From positions 224,875 to 288,874 of the forward strand of contig MKTJ01000044.1 of assembly GCA_001898225.1 (NCBI GenBank): 64,000 nt of DNA, given 5' to 3'. The notes beneath the pieces were generated by a model. The model was not told the DNA's origin and did not search any database. It saw only the letters and a list, made by a program, of their open reading frames with translations. Position numbers and translations under genes: made by a program. The stretch is from Chloroflexi bacterium 54-19 (GTDB lineage Bacteria > Chloroflexota > Chloroflexia > Chloroheliales > Chloroheliaceae). Within the stretch, counting starts at the first letter, position 1. Each line of letters begins with the position of its first letter. Positions 9,292 through 17,837 of the stretch are shown one piece after another.

Positions 9292-9777
9292 ATGAGCGCG
9301 AAAAGTTTGGGGAAATACATCCGGCGGCAGCGTGAGGCCATGAATTTGACTCGCCCGGCCTTTGAAGACCGTTTCCAGGTCGGGGCCGGTTCACTCAACA
9401 ACCTGGAAGGGGGGTACGCCCAGCCTTCCACGACCATGTTAAAGCGCCTGGCCGAAATCCTGGGGGTGCGGCCTGGCATGTTATTTGATTTACTGGTAGA
9501 TGTTATCACCATCGAGGAAGCCCTGGGGATTGCCCCGGTCCAGGAAGGCGTCGTCTTTACCCAGAACGAAATGATTCTGCGATTGCCGGAAGAACTGCGC
9601 GGTCACGACGAGTCTATTCGCCGGATAGAGCATTTTGTCGCTTTCGAAACGGACCTGGTCCTGAAGGAAAATCTCCGCCAGAACGAAGAGATTCACAGCC
9701 GGATTCAACGCCGCCAGGCCCGCCAGGCCGCCCAGAAAAGCAAGGCCGGTTCCACAAACGCTACCGAAGCGGGCTAA
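9292..9777 (+). CDS. XRE-family helix-turn-helix regulator
   Basis: A 161-residue protein with an N-terminal Cro/CI-type HTH (residues 5-65). It opens with SLGKYIRRQREAMNLTRPAFEDRF and ends in the typical LKRLAEILGV helix. The remaining 90 residues are polar and helical, ending in an Arg/Gln-rich stretch with no known sensor domain. AGGAG precedes the start at a good distance. The divergent LexA-like gene suggests that the two form one regulatory switch. Confidence 0.8.
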   Translation: MSAKSLGKYIRRQREAMNLTRPAFEDRFQVGAGSLNNLEGGYAQPSTTMLKRLAEILGVRPGMLFDLLVDVITIEEALGIAPVQEGVVFTQNEMILRLPEELRGHDESIRRIEHFVAFETDLVLKENLRQNEEIHSRIQRRQARQAAQKSKAGSTNATEAG

Positions 9778-9879
9778 TTGTGTCCTTCGTTACAGTCTTT
9801 TAGAGCGGTTTTTTATATAGTGGGACAAAAATATCGGCATATAAAAAACAGCACTCAGAAAGACGACTGAAAGGAACTA

Positions 9880-11190
9880 ATGCTTACAGCCAGATTTTTT
9901 AAAACTATCTTTGGTATTTTAACTCTCACGGGCAGCCTTTTGCTGGCTGCCTGCGGGGATAATACCGTCGCGCCCTCGCCTTCGCCGACCACGCCGCCCG
10001 CGACCACGTCAGTCTCGACTACCGCCGCCGCGACGACCGCCCCGGCCACAACGTCAGCCGCGACCCCAACCGGCGCTGCAACCACGACCCCGGCTACCAT
10101 TCCCGCGACGACCCCGACCGTGGCCTCTACCACGGCGGCGGCAACCCCGGCCAGCGCCACCACACCCGCCGGGCAGAGCGGCAGCGGGAAGGCTGCGGAA
10201 CTGCTGGCAAATATCCCCAACTCGCCCGAATACCTAAAAATTTTGAGCTATACCAATTACGCGGCCTTCCGCAAGCTCAATAACCTGCCCGATGGTGGGA
10301 CTTTTCAGACTCTTTCCAGGGACAAGGAAGCTTTCGCCCGGTTTATGAGCGGCAGCCGCTACCTGAACCCGTCCTCGCTTATGGCGGTTAACTATTTCCA
10401 GACTCTACGCGATATGGCCGGGTTTGACCTCTTACAGGCCGACTATGACGCGGAAGCCGGGGAGCCGCCCAAGCTTATTTCGCTGGCCCAGGGTAATTTC
10501 GATGCCGCCGCTATCGACAAAGCCTGGACCGCCGGGGGCGCGGTCAAAGGCACAGTCGGGCCAAACACCTCCTATACAATCGAGAAAATTGATTTTGACA
10601 AGGAATTGCAGCACATTTACCTCGGCAACCTGGCCCTGATTCCGGTCCCGTCCCAGAAGCTGCTGGTCTACGGCAAACCCCCGGCGGCGGCTACGGCGGT
10701 CGCGAGTGCGCTGCCCGCCAAAACCCCGGTCACAAATAACCCCGCAGTCAAAGGGCTGCTCGATGTCTTTGGCGACCCGGTTTCGCTCTACATGGGCAGT
10801 TCTCTTATCGGTTCGGGCATAAACATCCCGCTCGATGTCAGTCCGGGAGCCGCCAAAGACGCCCTGGAAGCTACCATCAAAGCAACCAAACCGGTGCCGG
10901 TCCCGCTGATGGGCGGCTACGCCTTTTACCAGGATGCTGCAGGGGCCAAAACCTACCTCGTCGCCAATTACTACACCGACCCGGCCAGCGCCAAAGCCGC
11001 CCAGCCTGTGCTGCTCGACCGGCTCAAAAACGGGGTCAGTTCGCGCTCTCGCAACCCCTACAGCCAGTACTGGGAAGTGGCTTCGAGCGAGGTTGTGGGG
11101 AATGTCGTAACCTTCAAGCTCAACTGGAAACAGGCCAATGGCCTGGCCCAGTTTGTCTTAACCAGGGATTTTCCGGCTTTCCTGACCTAA
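9880..11190 (+). CDS. lipoprotein of unknown function with Thr/Ala-rich linker
   Basis: A 436-residue protein with a lipoprotein signal peptide ending in the lipobox LLAAC (Cys near residue 25). A linker of about 80 residues, almost only Thr, Ala and Pro, carries the folded domain away from the membrane. The domain (from LLANIPNSPEYLKILSYTNY onward) is about 330 residues, rich in Ala, Pro and Tyr, with no motif I can name. The last third reads like a substrate-free alpha/beta extracytoplasmic domain. AAAGGA supports the start. Confidence 0.75.
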   Translation: MLTARFFKTIFGILTLTGSLLLAACGDNTVAPSPSPTTPPATTSVSTTAAATTAPATTSAATPTGAATTTPATIPATTPTVASTTAAATPASATTPAGQSGSGKAAELLANIPNSPEYLKILSYTNYAAFRKLNNLPDGGTFQTLSRDKEAFARFMSGSRYLNPSSLMAVNYFQTLRDMAGFDLLQADYDAEAGEPPKLISLAQGNFDAAAIDKAWTAGGAVKGTVGPNTSYTIEKIDFDKELQHIYLGNLALIPVPSQKLLVYGKPPAAATAVASALPAKTPVTNNPAVKGLLDVFGDPVSLYMGSSLIGSGINIPLDVSPGAAKDALEATIKATKPVPVPLMGGYAFYQDAAGAKTYLVANYYTDPASAKAAQPVLLDRLKNGVSSRSRNPYSQYWEVASSEVVGNVVTFKLNWKQANGLAQFVLTRDFPAFLT

Positions 11191-11228
11191 AATCTGGTTT
11201 TTAACAGTCTGCCACTAACGGCCAATCC

Positions 11229-11290
11229 AAAACCGCTCCGAATTACCCTGATTAAGCCAGGGGTAGTAAAATAGGGGCGGTTTTGTTTTA
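11229..11290 (+). terminator. Rho-independent terminator
   Basis: AAAACCGCTCC pairs with GGGGCGGTTTT, with an inner ACCCTG/CAGGGGT stem. A T-rich run follows. Confidence 0.7.
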
Positions 11291-11317
11291 GATTGCTTTT
11301 CGTAATAAGGAGGATAA

Positions 11318-11800
11318 ATGAGCGTCACTATTTCGGACATTACGGTCAGGACTATCCAGGGCGTCGAGAAAAGCCTGGGCGATTACGCGGGGAATGTCCT
11401 GCTGGTTGTAAACGTCGCCTCGGAGTGAGGCCGGACCCCTCAGTACTCCGGTCTGGAGGAATTGCACGAAATGTATTTCGAAAGAGGTTTCCGGGTTTTG
11501 GGTTTCCCCTGCAACGATTTTGGCGGGCAGGAACCCGGCACCAACGAAGAAATCCTCGAATTTGCCCAGGACAGGTTTGGCGTAACCTTCGATATGTTTG
11601 AAAAGCTGCATTGTATCGGCCCCCAACAACATCCCCTCTATGCCCGCCTGGTCTCGGCTTTCACGCCGGCAGAAGATGTGCGCTGGAATTTTGAAAAATT
11701 TCTGGTGGACAAAAATGGCGCGGTGGTCGCCCGGTACCGGTCGGGGGTGGAACCCGGTTCGGACGAAATGCTGGCCGACATCGAAAAAGCCCTCGGCTAG
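11318..11800 (+). CDS. gpx: glutathione peroxidase, probable selenoprotein (in-frame TGA at codon 37)
   Basis: Reading through one TGA (11426-11428) gives a full 160-residue thioredoxin-fold glutathione peroxidase. The TGA falls exactly where the family has its peroxidatic Cys or Sec: VNVASE-U-GRTPQYSGLE. The other catalytic residues are intact: Gln71 in FGGQEPGTNEE, and Trp123-Asn124 in WNFEKFLVD. The start ATG has AAGGAGG five bases upstream, and a strong terminator follows. A hairpin with a GGTCT loop sits 21 bases after the TGA, as expected for a bacterial SECIS. The enzyme would reduce hydrogen peroxide or lipid hydroperoxides in the cytoplasm. Automated callers will split it or start it at 11462. 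A nonsense mutation in a Cys-type gene is the alternative, but the intact downstream half and the hairpin argue against it. selA, selB, selC and selD are not in the window. Confidence 0.82.
11426..11466 (+). promoter_or_regulatory. candidate bacterial SECIS element after the UGA codon
   Basis: CTCC (11446-11449) and GGAG (11455-11458) form a stem capped by the loop GGTCT, the same apical loop as in the Escherichia coli fdhF SECIS. An outer CAGT/ATTG helix extends it. The loop starts 21 bases after the TGA. A competing GGCCGGA/TCCGGTC stem is possible. Confidence 0.65.
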
Positions 11801-11820
11801 CTTCTGACAAATAATCAAAT

Positions 11821-11858
11821 GACCCCGTTGCTTCGAATCAAGCGGCGGGGTTTTTTTA
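11821..11858 (+). terminator. Rho-independent terminator
   Basis: ACCCCG-TT-GCTT pairs with AAGC-GG-CGGGGT, followed by T7. It ends the glutathione peroxidase gene. Confidence 0.9.
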
Positions 11859-11980
11859 TAAGAACAGGCCAGTGATTTTGTTTACTTTGCAGGTGTGATA
11901 CCCGTCAAAGAGAAAATGGCACAACTAATGCATAATATGGATAGTGAAGATAATAAAAAGTGTAGCAAAAGGACAGTTCT

Positions 11981-12355
11981 ATGATGACCCCGTTATTTGA
12001 AAAGACCGTGGACCAGGCCGAGCTTTCTACCGAGAATTTTGAAAAATTGATGGCTTTTTACGTCCAGGAAAGCGCCCGTTACGCCTACGCCACCAAATCG
12101 GAAACGACTTACTCGTGGCAACTGCCGGGAGAATCAAATATCGAACGCCGCCTATTGCTCCGCTACGATGCCGCCGAGGCAGCCGTGACGATTTCTTACG
12201 AAATCTTTTACGGGCTTTTCGAGGGTGACATCCGCTTTTATGTAAAAAGAGCCGGGGCCGTTACCCCGCAGCAATTCGGCAAGCCTCTCTCCGCTATCGT
12301 TACCGCCACCTTGCGGGAACTGGTAGCCTGGAAACCGGCTTACGAAACCTTTTAG
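11981..12355 (+). CDS. conserved-looking small protein of unknown function
   Basis: A 124-residue soluble protein with no signal peptide or membrane segment. It alternates polar helices (ENFEKLMAFYVQESARYAY) with beta-like strands (RRLLLRYDAAEAAVTISYEI). Good codon usage, the AAGGA Shine-Dalgarno and a perfect terminator show it is a real gene. I do not recognise the family. A second ATG follows the first directly. Confidence 0.7.
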   Translation: MMTPLFEKTVDQAELSTENFEKLMAFYVQESARYAYATKSETTYSWQLPGESNIERRLLLRYDAAEAAVTISYEIFYGLFEGDIRFYVKRAGAVTPQQFGKPLSAIVTATLRELVAWKPAYETF

Positions 12356-12397
12356 AAATTATAAAACCTTCCGAATTTTAACAACTCTCTCCTCCTT

Positions 12398-12428
12398 AAA
12401 GCCTTCCAATTGGAAGGCTTTTATTATT
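12398..12428 (+). terminator. Rho-independent terminator
   Basis: AAAGCCTTCC and GGAAGGCTTT form a 10-bp stem with only an AATT turn, followed by TATTATT. Confidence 0.85.
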
Positions 12429-12641
12429 GAGGTCGCTTTTTTCCCTTATAATCATCCAAATTTCCAGATTAATCTGCTAAAATGGGGCCAGTTCCCCTAC
12501 CGGCGCAAATTTGATTCAATAAACCAAAGAAATTCCCGACTTTCGCCATAGACCTGGAAAAATCCTGGTTGTTGACGCTAAACCACCTCAAAGAAAGTTT
12601 CAAGCGAAAGTCCCAAAAATAAAAATAATGAAAGGGCCAAA

Positions 12642-14000
12642 ATGAACGAGCTTTTGCACGAAGCCGCTGCCAGGGCCGCCCGCTATCTTGAGAATCTCGG
12701 TGAGCGCAGCGTTGCCCCCACCCCGGAGGGTCTGGCCGGTCTGGACCGCTTTTCCGAACCGCTTCCAGCCCACCCTTCTGACCCCCAGGAGGTGCTGGCC
12801 TTGCTGGACGATTACGGTTCGCCCGGTTCGATGGGCGTGGCGGGCCCGCGCTTTTACGGCTTTGTAATCGGCGGGTCACTCCCGGCGGCGCTGGCGGCGA
12901 ACTGGCTCGCCGGGGCCTGGGACCAGAATGTCGGGCTGACCCTGGCGTCCCCGGTCGGTTCGCGGCTGGAAGAAGTCGCCCTTGGCTGGCTGCTGGAACT
13001 GCTGGGGCTGCCGCCTGAGAGCGGGGCCGGGTTCGTGACCGGGGCGACGGTGGCAAACTTTACGGCCCTGGCGGCAGCCCGTCACGCCGTCTTGAAACAG
13101 GCCGGGTGGGATGTCGAGGCGGACGGGCTTTTTGGCGCGCCGCCGATTACTGTCATTGTCGGGGAGGACGCCCACACCACTTTGTTCAAGTCGCTGGGAA
13201 TGCTGGGGTTGGGCCGCAGCCGGGTAGTCAGGGTGCCGGTTGACGGCCAGGGCCGGATGCTGGCCGATAAGTTGCCGCCCATCAGCGGCCCGACGATAAT
13301 TTGCGTCCAGGCCGGGAACGTCAATACCGGGGCGTTTGACCCCATCCGGGCGATTTGCGAGAAGGCGCACGCCGCCGGGGCCTGGGTCCACGTTGACGGA
13401 GCGTTCGGGCTGTGGGCGGCGGTCGCGCCAGGGCGGGCCTACCTGGTGGACGGCCTCGAACTGGCCGACTCGTGGGCGACCGATGCCCATAAATGGCTTA
13501 ATGTTCCCTACGATAGCGGCCTGGCTTTCTCGCGGGACCGGGAAGCCCTGCGGGCCGCCATGTCGGTCAGCGCGTCTTATCTGCCGGAAGGAGCCCGCCG
13601 CGAACCCTCCAACTTTACGCCGGAACTATCGCGCCGGGCGCGTGGGGTCGAGGTCTGGGCGGCCTTGCGGTCGCTGGGCCGGGAAGGTCTGGCCGAACTG
13701 GTCGAGCGGAACTGCCGCCAGGCGACCCGCTTTGCCGAGGGGTTAAAAGCCGCCGGGTACGTGATTCTAAACGAGGTGGTCCTTAACCAGGTGCTGGTGA
13801 AATTTGGCGACCCCGCCACGACCATGCAGGTCGTTAAGGCCGTCCAGGAGGAAGGGACTTGTTGGGCCGGGGGTTCGGTCTGGCAGGGGCATACCGCCAT
13901 GCGCATCAGCGTGTCATCGTGGGCCACCACCGATGCCGATGTCGAGCGCAGCCTGGAAGCCATGATAAGGGTAGCCGGGCAAATCCGTAAGAAAAAATAA
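12642..14000 (+). CDS. pyridoxal-phosphate-dependent decarboxylase (group II, aromatic amino acid decarboxylase-like)
   Basis: A 452-residue fold-type I PLP enzyme. HVDGAFGLWA carries the Asp that holds the pyridine nitrogen, and DSWATDAHKWLNVPYDSG carries the Schiff-base Lys near residue 285. The N-terminal region matches group II decarboxylases of amino acids, such as aromatic-L-amino-acid, glutamate and sulfinoalanine decarboxylases. The substrate is not fixed by these motifs, and some relatives are aldolases or cleave other amino acids. It stands alone with a shared bidirectional terminator downstream. Confidence 0.85.
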   Translation: MNELLHEAAARAARYLENLGERSVAPTPEGLAGLDRFSEPLPAHPSDPQEVLALLDDYGSPGSMGVAGPRFYGFVIGGSLPAALAANWLAGAWDQNVGLTLASPVGSRLEEVALGWLLELLGLPPESGAGFVTGATVANFTALAAARHAVLKQAGWDVEADGLFGAPPITVIVGEDAHTTLFKSLGMLGLGRSRVVRVPVDGQGRMLADKLPPISGPTIICVQAGNVNTGAFDPIRAICEKAHAAGAWVHVDGAFGLWAAVAPGRAYLVDGLELADSWATDAHKWLNVPYDSGLAFSRDREALRAAMSVSASYLPEGARREPSNFTPELSRRARGVEVWAALRSLGREGLAELVERNCRQATRFAEGLKAAGYVILNEVVLNQVLVKFGDPATTMQVVKAVQEEGTCWAGGSVWQGHTAMRISVSSWATTDADVERSLEAMIRVAGQIRKKK

Positions 14001-14008
14001 ATCAGTAT

Positions 14009-14046
14009 AAAAAACAGGAGAGAACTGCCGGTTCTCTCCTGTTTTT
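14009..14046. terminator. bidirectional terminator between convergent genes
   Basis: AAAAAACAGGAGAGAAC and GGTTCTCTCCTGTTTTTT form a near-perfect stem with A-runs and T-runs on either side. It serves the decarboxylase gene and the convergent FAH-family gene. Confidence 0.9.
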
Positions 14047-14062
14047 TATTACTCTATTCTAA

Positions 14063-14932
14063 TTAGTCCTCGGCGGCCATGCGGTTGGTCAGGCTGCCCA
14101 GTTTTTCGATTTCGACCGTCACTTCATCGCCCGGCTTTAACCAGTTTTTGACGGCCATACCCAGGACCACACCCTGCGGCGTGCCGGTCAGGATAACGTC
14201 GCCGGCTTCGAGGGTCATGTACTGGCTCAGGTAGCTGACGATTTCGTCCACCGGGAAAATCATGTCTTTGGTGTTGGAGTCCTGCCGTTTTTCGCCGTTC
14301 ACCCAGCAGCGCAGCCACAGGTTTTGCGGGTCGGTGATTTCGTCGCTCGTCACCAGGTACGGTCCCATCGGGCTAAAGCCGTCAAAGGTCTTGCCCAGAA
14401 GCCACTGGCTGGTCCGCATCTGCATATCCCGCACCGATAAATCGTTGGCGGTGCAGTAGCCCAGGACGTAACCGAGGGCGTCCTCCTGCTTTACATAGTG
14501 GGCTTTGCGGCCAATCACGACTGCCAGTTCTACCTCGTAATCGTATTCGACGGCCACGGTCGGCAGCAAAATCGGCTGGTTGGGGGCCGAGATGGTATTG
14601 TTGAACTTGGAGAAGACCACCGGGAAGGTCGGGATGGGCGCGTTGGTCTCGATGGCGTGCTGGCGGTAGTTCAGGCCGATGCAGATAATCTTGCCTGGGG
14701 TCGGCGCGACCGGGCCGATTTGCAGGCTGGCTTCATCGAGGTAATCGGCGCTACCAGCTTTTTCGACCAGGCTCTTGACCTCGTCCAGGCCGCCCAGGCC
14801 CTTCTGGTAAAAAGAGGAAGGGGTCAGCGATTGGCCGCTGGCGGCGGCTAAAGCGGTCAGGTTCAGCACTCCCTGGTCGGTTTTGAGGCCGAGAGCATAT
14901 CCTTCGGGAGTAACAATATTCAAGAAAATCAT
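14063..14932 (-). CDS. fumarylacetoacetate hydrolase family protein
   Basis: A 289-residue protein with the FAH C-terminal catalytic domain. IICIGLNYRQHA marks the substrate entrance, and EYDYEVELAVVIG supplies two metal-binding Glu residues. Further on, ANDLSVRDMQ holds the Asp, and GKTFDGFSPMGP and TGTPQGV complete the site. The family hydrolyses or decarboxylates acyl-pyruvates and 2,4-diketo acids. The start is set by ATAGGAGAAAAG directly upstream; a longer frame to 14974 lacks a ribosome site. It follows an SDR gene by about 40 bases. This pairing fits non-phosphorylating deoxysugar or sugar-acid breakdown (an inference). Confidence 0.88.
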   Translation of the reverse strand: MIFLNIVTPEGYALGLKTDQGVLNLTALAAASGQSLTPSSFYQKGLGGLDEVKSLVEKAGSADYLDEASLQIGPVAPTPGKIICIGLNYRQHAIETNAPIPTFPVVFSKFNNTISAPNQPILLPTVAVEYDYEVELAVVIGRKAHYVKQEDALGYVLGYCTANDLSVRDMQMRTSQWLLGKTFDGFSPMGPYLVTSDEITDPQNLWLRCWVNGEKRQDSNTKDMIFPVDEIVSYLSQYMTLEAGDVILTGTPQGVVLGMAVKNWLKPGDEVTVEIEKLGSLTNRMAAED

Positions 14933-14974
14933 CTTTTCTCCTATGAATTCGTTGCTAACAACATTGAGTAACAA

Positions 14975-15742
14975 TTAAACGTACAGAGCCATGCGGGTAG
15001 TGGTCCCGCCATCCACGTATATCACCTGCCCGGTGATAAATTCGGCGGCATCCCCCGCCAGAAAAGCGACAATGCCCGCTACATCTGCCGGTAGTCCGAC
15101 CCGGCCCCACGGGACTGCGCTATCGCCTTTTTCCCGGTTGTACTCCGGGTCATCGAAATAGCGGGGTACTTCGATAAGACCCGGTCCGACGGCGTTAACC
15201 CGGATTTTGTGCGGGGCCAACTCCGCCGCGAGTTCCCTGCTAAAAGTTACAATCGCCCCTTTGGTGGCGGCGTAGGCGGCGTGCCCCGGCAACCCGGCAA
15301 AAGCGTGGATTGAGGTAATGTTTATTATAGTGCCCCCGCTTCCCCGGTCAATCATACCGCGTACCACCTCCTGCGCGCAAAAGAAATAGCCCCGCATGTT
15401 GAGGTTTAAGACTTCCTCGTAGGTGGCTTCATCGGTCTCTAAAAAGGGGACAGTGCGGGTGACCCCGGCGCAGTTAACCAGGATGTCAACCGGGCCGAAC
15501 TGCTCCGCCACCGTCTGGATAAGCCTTCGACATTCGCTGACCTGGCTGAGGTCGGCCTGAAAGGTCTTGGCCTGGCCGTCAAATTCCTGGATGCGTTCGA
15601 CCGTTTCTAGCGCGCCATTTTCGCTGTGGCTGTAGTGGACCGCCACAATGGCACCCTGCCGGGCCAGTTCAATCGCGATACCCTGCCCGATGCCAAGCCC
15701 CGCGCCTGTCACGACCGCAATCTTTCCCGCCAGACTTTGCAT
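14975..15742 (-). CDS. short-chain dehydrogenase/reductase
   Basis: A classical SDR of about 255 residues. It has TGAGLGIGQG for NAD(P) binding, NCAG, the catalytic Ser in INITSIHAF, YAATK, and a C-terminal DGG with the usual FLAGDAAEFITGQ. The family reduces or oxidises hydroxyls of sugars, 3-oxoacyl groups or steroids. It is the first gene of a two-gene operon with the FAH-family hydrolase, so a sugar-acid dehydrogenase role is plausible. A GTG four codons upstream is an alternative start overlapping the AAAGG ribosome site. Confidence 0.88.
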   Translation of the reverse strand: MQSLAGKIAVVTGAGLGIGQGIAIELARQGAIVAVHYSHSENGALETVERIQEFDGQAKTFQADLSQVSECRRLIQTVAEQFGPVDILVNCAGVTRTVPFLETDEATYEEVLNLNMRGYFFCAQEVVRGMIDRGSGGTIINITSIHAFAGLPGHAAYAATKGAIVTFSRELAAELAPHKIRVNAVGPGLIEVPRYFDDPEYNREKGDSAVPWGRVGLPADVAGIVAFLAGDAAEFITGQVIYVDGGTTTRMALYV

Positions 15743-15754
15743 TTGCTTTTGCAC

Positions 15755-16091
15755 CTTTGCTTTTACCTGTCTGTTCCCTTTTATTGTGAATTGTAAATTG
15801 CTTTTTAACTAGAGAAGTTGGGTTCCTGTCTCCGCCGAACCCGGCTATTTTACCCGATTTCCCGCCCCTTTACTTTGAAACCGCAGGGCAAATTTCAAAC
15901 AATTTACAAAGTTTGATTACTATCTTATAACTGATATTATAAATTCGAAAATTGATTCTAAAATCCGTTAAAACTGGTGGAACAAATGGTCGAATCGGCC
16001 TGGCCTGGTTCGTCTTTATCATGACGGCCACCGGGGCCGCCGTGGATAAGAAGTCTGGACTTGCATTTTTAGAAGAAAGTGAGAGATTACC
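15755..16091. other. intergenic region between divergent operons
   Basis: No gene is called. It is AT-rich in the middle (15895-15970) and probably holds promoters in both directions. A short open stretch, 15985-16060, reads like a membrane-helix fragment but has no start or family match. Confidence 0.4.
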
Positions 16092-16442
16092 ATGCGCTAC
16101 GCCGCTTTAATTTATGGGAATGAAGCCACTTCCGTAAACATGACCGAAGCCGAACAGGCCGAAGAATACAATGCCTACGTGGCTTTCCAGCAGTTGGTCG
16201 AGAAATCGGGCGCGCTCCTGGGTGGTGAAGCCCTGCTGCCGACCAGTTCGGCCACGACCGTTAGAGTCCGCGAGGGCAAGTCCCTTATCACCGACGGGCC
16301 GTTCGCCGAGACCAAGGAGCAACTGGGCGGTTTCTACCTCCTCAACTGCGAGAACCTCGACCAGGCCATCGAGATTGCGTCCAAGATTCCGGGCGCGTCC
16401 AAAGGTTCGATTGAGGTCCGCCCTATCATGGAGTTCAACTAA
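16092..16442 (+). CDS. YCII/DGPF-domain protein
   Basis: A 116-residue dimeric ferredoxin-like protein of the YciI-related family. It opens with MRYAALIYG and contains the diagnostic TDGPFAETKEQLGGFY and a C-terminal VEVRP-like strand. DGPF proteins are consistently encoded beside ECF42-type sigma factors, as here, but their biochemical role is unsettled. It is probably cotranscribed with the sigma factor 86 bases downstream. Confidence 0.9.
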   Translation: MRYAALIYGNEATSVNMTEAEQAEEYNAYVAFQQLVEKSGALLGGEALLPTSSATTVRVREGKSLITDGPFAETKEQLGGFYLLNCENLDQAIEIASKIPGASKGSIEVRPIMEFN

Positions 16443-16528
16443 TCGGGGCATTACCGGGGGTTGGGGTCGCCTGTTGGAAGCGCGGCCCCATCACCCAGGT
16501 CCGGGGATGTGTGGGGAAACGGTGCGAG

Positions 16529-17833
16529 ATGGAAGACCAGGCAAAGAATCAGTTTCAGGAGCTAATCGAAGAAATTTTCCGGGAAGAAGCCTCGCGGGTG
16601 CTGGCCTCGCTAATCGGCAGCTTTAAAAAATTCGAGCTGGCCGAGGATGTTTTGCAAGAGGCTTTCCTGGCCGCCCTCGAACGCTGGCCGCTCGAAGGTA
16701 TCCCGGCCAGACCGGGAGCCTGGCTCTACACTACGGCCCGCCGCAAAGCCCTCGACCGCCTGCGCCGTTCCAGCGTCCTTGACCGCAAACAGGCCCTGCT
16801 GGTGACGTTGGCCCAGGTCGAGCAGGAACTTGAAAGTACGCCCGATGCCCTGGTCGAGAAAGAGTTCGAGGACTTCCCCGACGAACGGCTAAAACTGATT
16901 TTCACCTGCTGCCACCCCGCCCTCAACCAGGAAGCCCAGGTCGCCCTGACCCTCCACACCCTCGGCGGACTTACCACCGAAGAAATCGCCAGCGCCTTTT
17001 TGCTCTCGCCCACGACCATGGCCCAGCGCCTGGTCCGGGCCAAGCGCAAAATCCGCGAGGCCGGGATACCCTACGCCGTCCCGGCCCTGGACAGTCTCAT
17101 GGAGCGGCTTGACGGGGTGATGGCGGTCCTCTACCTGATTTTTAACGCCGGGTACACCGCTACCACGGGCGAAACCCTGGTCCGGCACGAACTGTGCGCC
17201 GAGGCTATCCGGTTGGGCCGGGTGCTGGTCGAATTGCTGGCGAAAGCAGGTCTGCGCGAGAGTCCCGAACTGCTGGGCCTGGTGGCCCTAATGCTATTGC
17301 ACGACGCCCGCCGCAGTGCCCGGCAGGGTGAGCAAGGCGAAATGCTAATCCTGGAAGAACAGGACCGCACCCGCTGGAAACGCTCGCAAATCGCCGAGGG
17401 GGAAGCCCTGCTCGAACGGGCCCTGGCCCACCGGATTCCCGGCCCCTACCAGATTCAGGCGGCTATCAGTGCCCTGCATTGCCAGGCCGCCCGCGCCGAA
17501 GATACCGACTGGTTCCAGATTGCCATGCTCTATAGCGAACTGGTCCGCCTTACCCGTTCGCCCGTGGTGCGGCTCAACTGGGCTATCGCCGTGGCGATGG
17601 CGACCACGCCGGGCCGGGGCCTCGAACTTTTAGCGGCCCTGGAGTCCGACCCAAACCTGCAAAATTACTACCTGTTTCATTCCGCCCGCGCCGACCTGCT
17701 GCGCCGGAGCGCCCAATGGGAAAAGGCTCGCCAGAGTTACCACCGGGCCCTCGAACTTTCCCACAACGCTGTCGAGCGGGCTTACCTGGAACGCCGCCTG
17801 GCCGAAATCGCCGCCCACCAGAATCTCGAATGA
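16529..17833 (+). CDS. ECF42-type RNA polymerase sigma factor with long C-terminal extension
   Basis: About 434 residues, twice a normal ECF sigma factor. Region 2 spans FELAEDVLQEAFLAALERWP and RPGAWLYTTARRKALDRLRR. Region 4 holds the HTH LTTEEIASAFLLSPTTMAQRLVRAK. The C-terminal 230 residues are helical and TPR-like (DGVMAVLYLIFNAGY onward), the hallmark of COG4941/ECF42. There is no anti-sigma gene nearby; in this group the C-terminal extension is thought to modulate activity. A GTG six codons upstream is an alternative start. The stop lies four bases from the convergent methyltransferase. Confidence 0.9.
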   Translation: MEDQAKNQFQELIEEIFREEASRVLASLIGSFKKFELAEDVLQEAFLAALERWPLEGIPARPGAWLYTTARRKALDRLRRSSVLDRKQALLVTLAQVEQELESTPDALVEKEFEDFPDERLKLIFTCCHPALNQEAQVALTLHTLGGLTTEEIASAFLLSPTTMAQRLVRAKRKIREAGIPYAVPALDSLMERLDGVMAVLYLIFNAGYTATTGETLVRHELCAEAIRLGRVLVELLAKAGLRESPELLGLVALMLLHDARRSARQGEQGEMLILEEQDRTRWKRSQIAEGEALLERALAHRIPGPYQIQAAISALHCQAARAEDTDWFQIAMLYSELVRLTRSPVVRLNWAIAVAMATTPGRGLELLAALESDPNLQNYYLFHSARADLLRRSAQWEKARQSYHRALELSHNAVERAYLERRLAEIAAHQNLE

Positions 17834-17837
17834 AAAA

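Noticed and set aside
11293..11601. Open frame upstream and across the TGA of the glutathione peroxidase gene
   Set aside because: It is a different frame from the conserved protein and has no family resemblance.
15985..16060. Short open stretch resembling a membrane helix (LAWFVFIMTATGAAV)
   Set aside because: No start codon with a ribosome site and no neighbouring matching sequence; too short to call a remnant.
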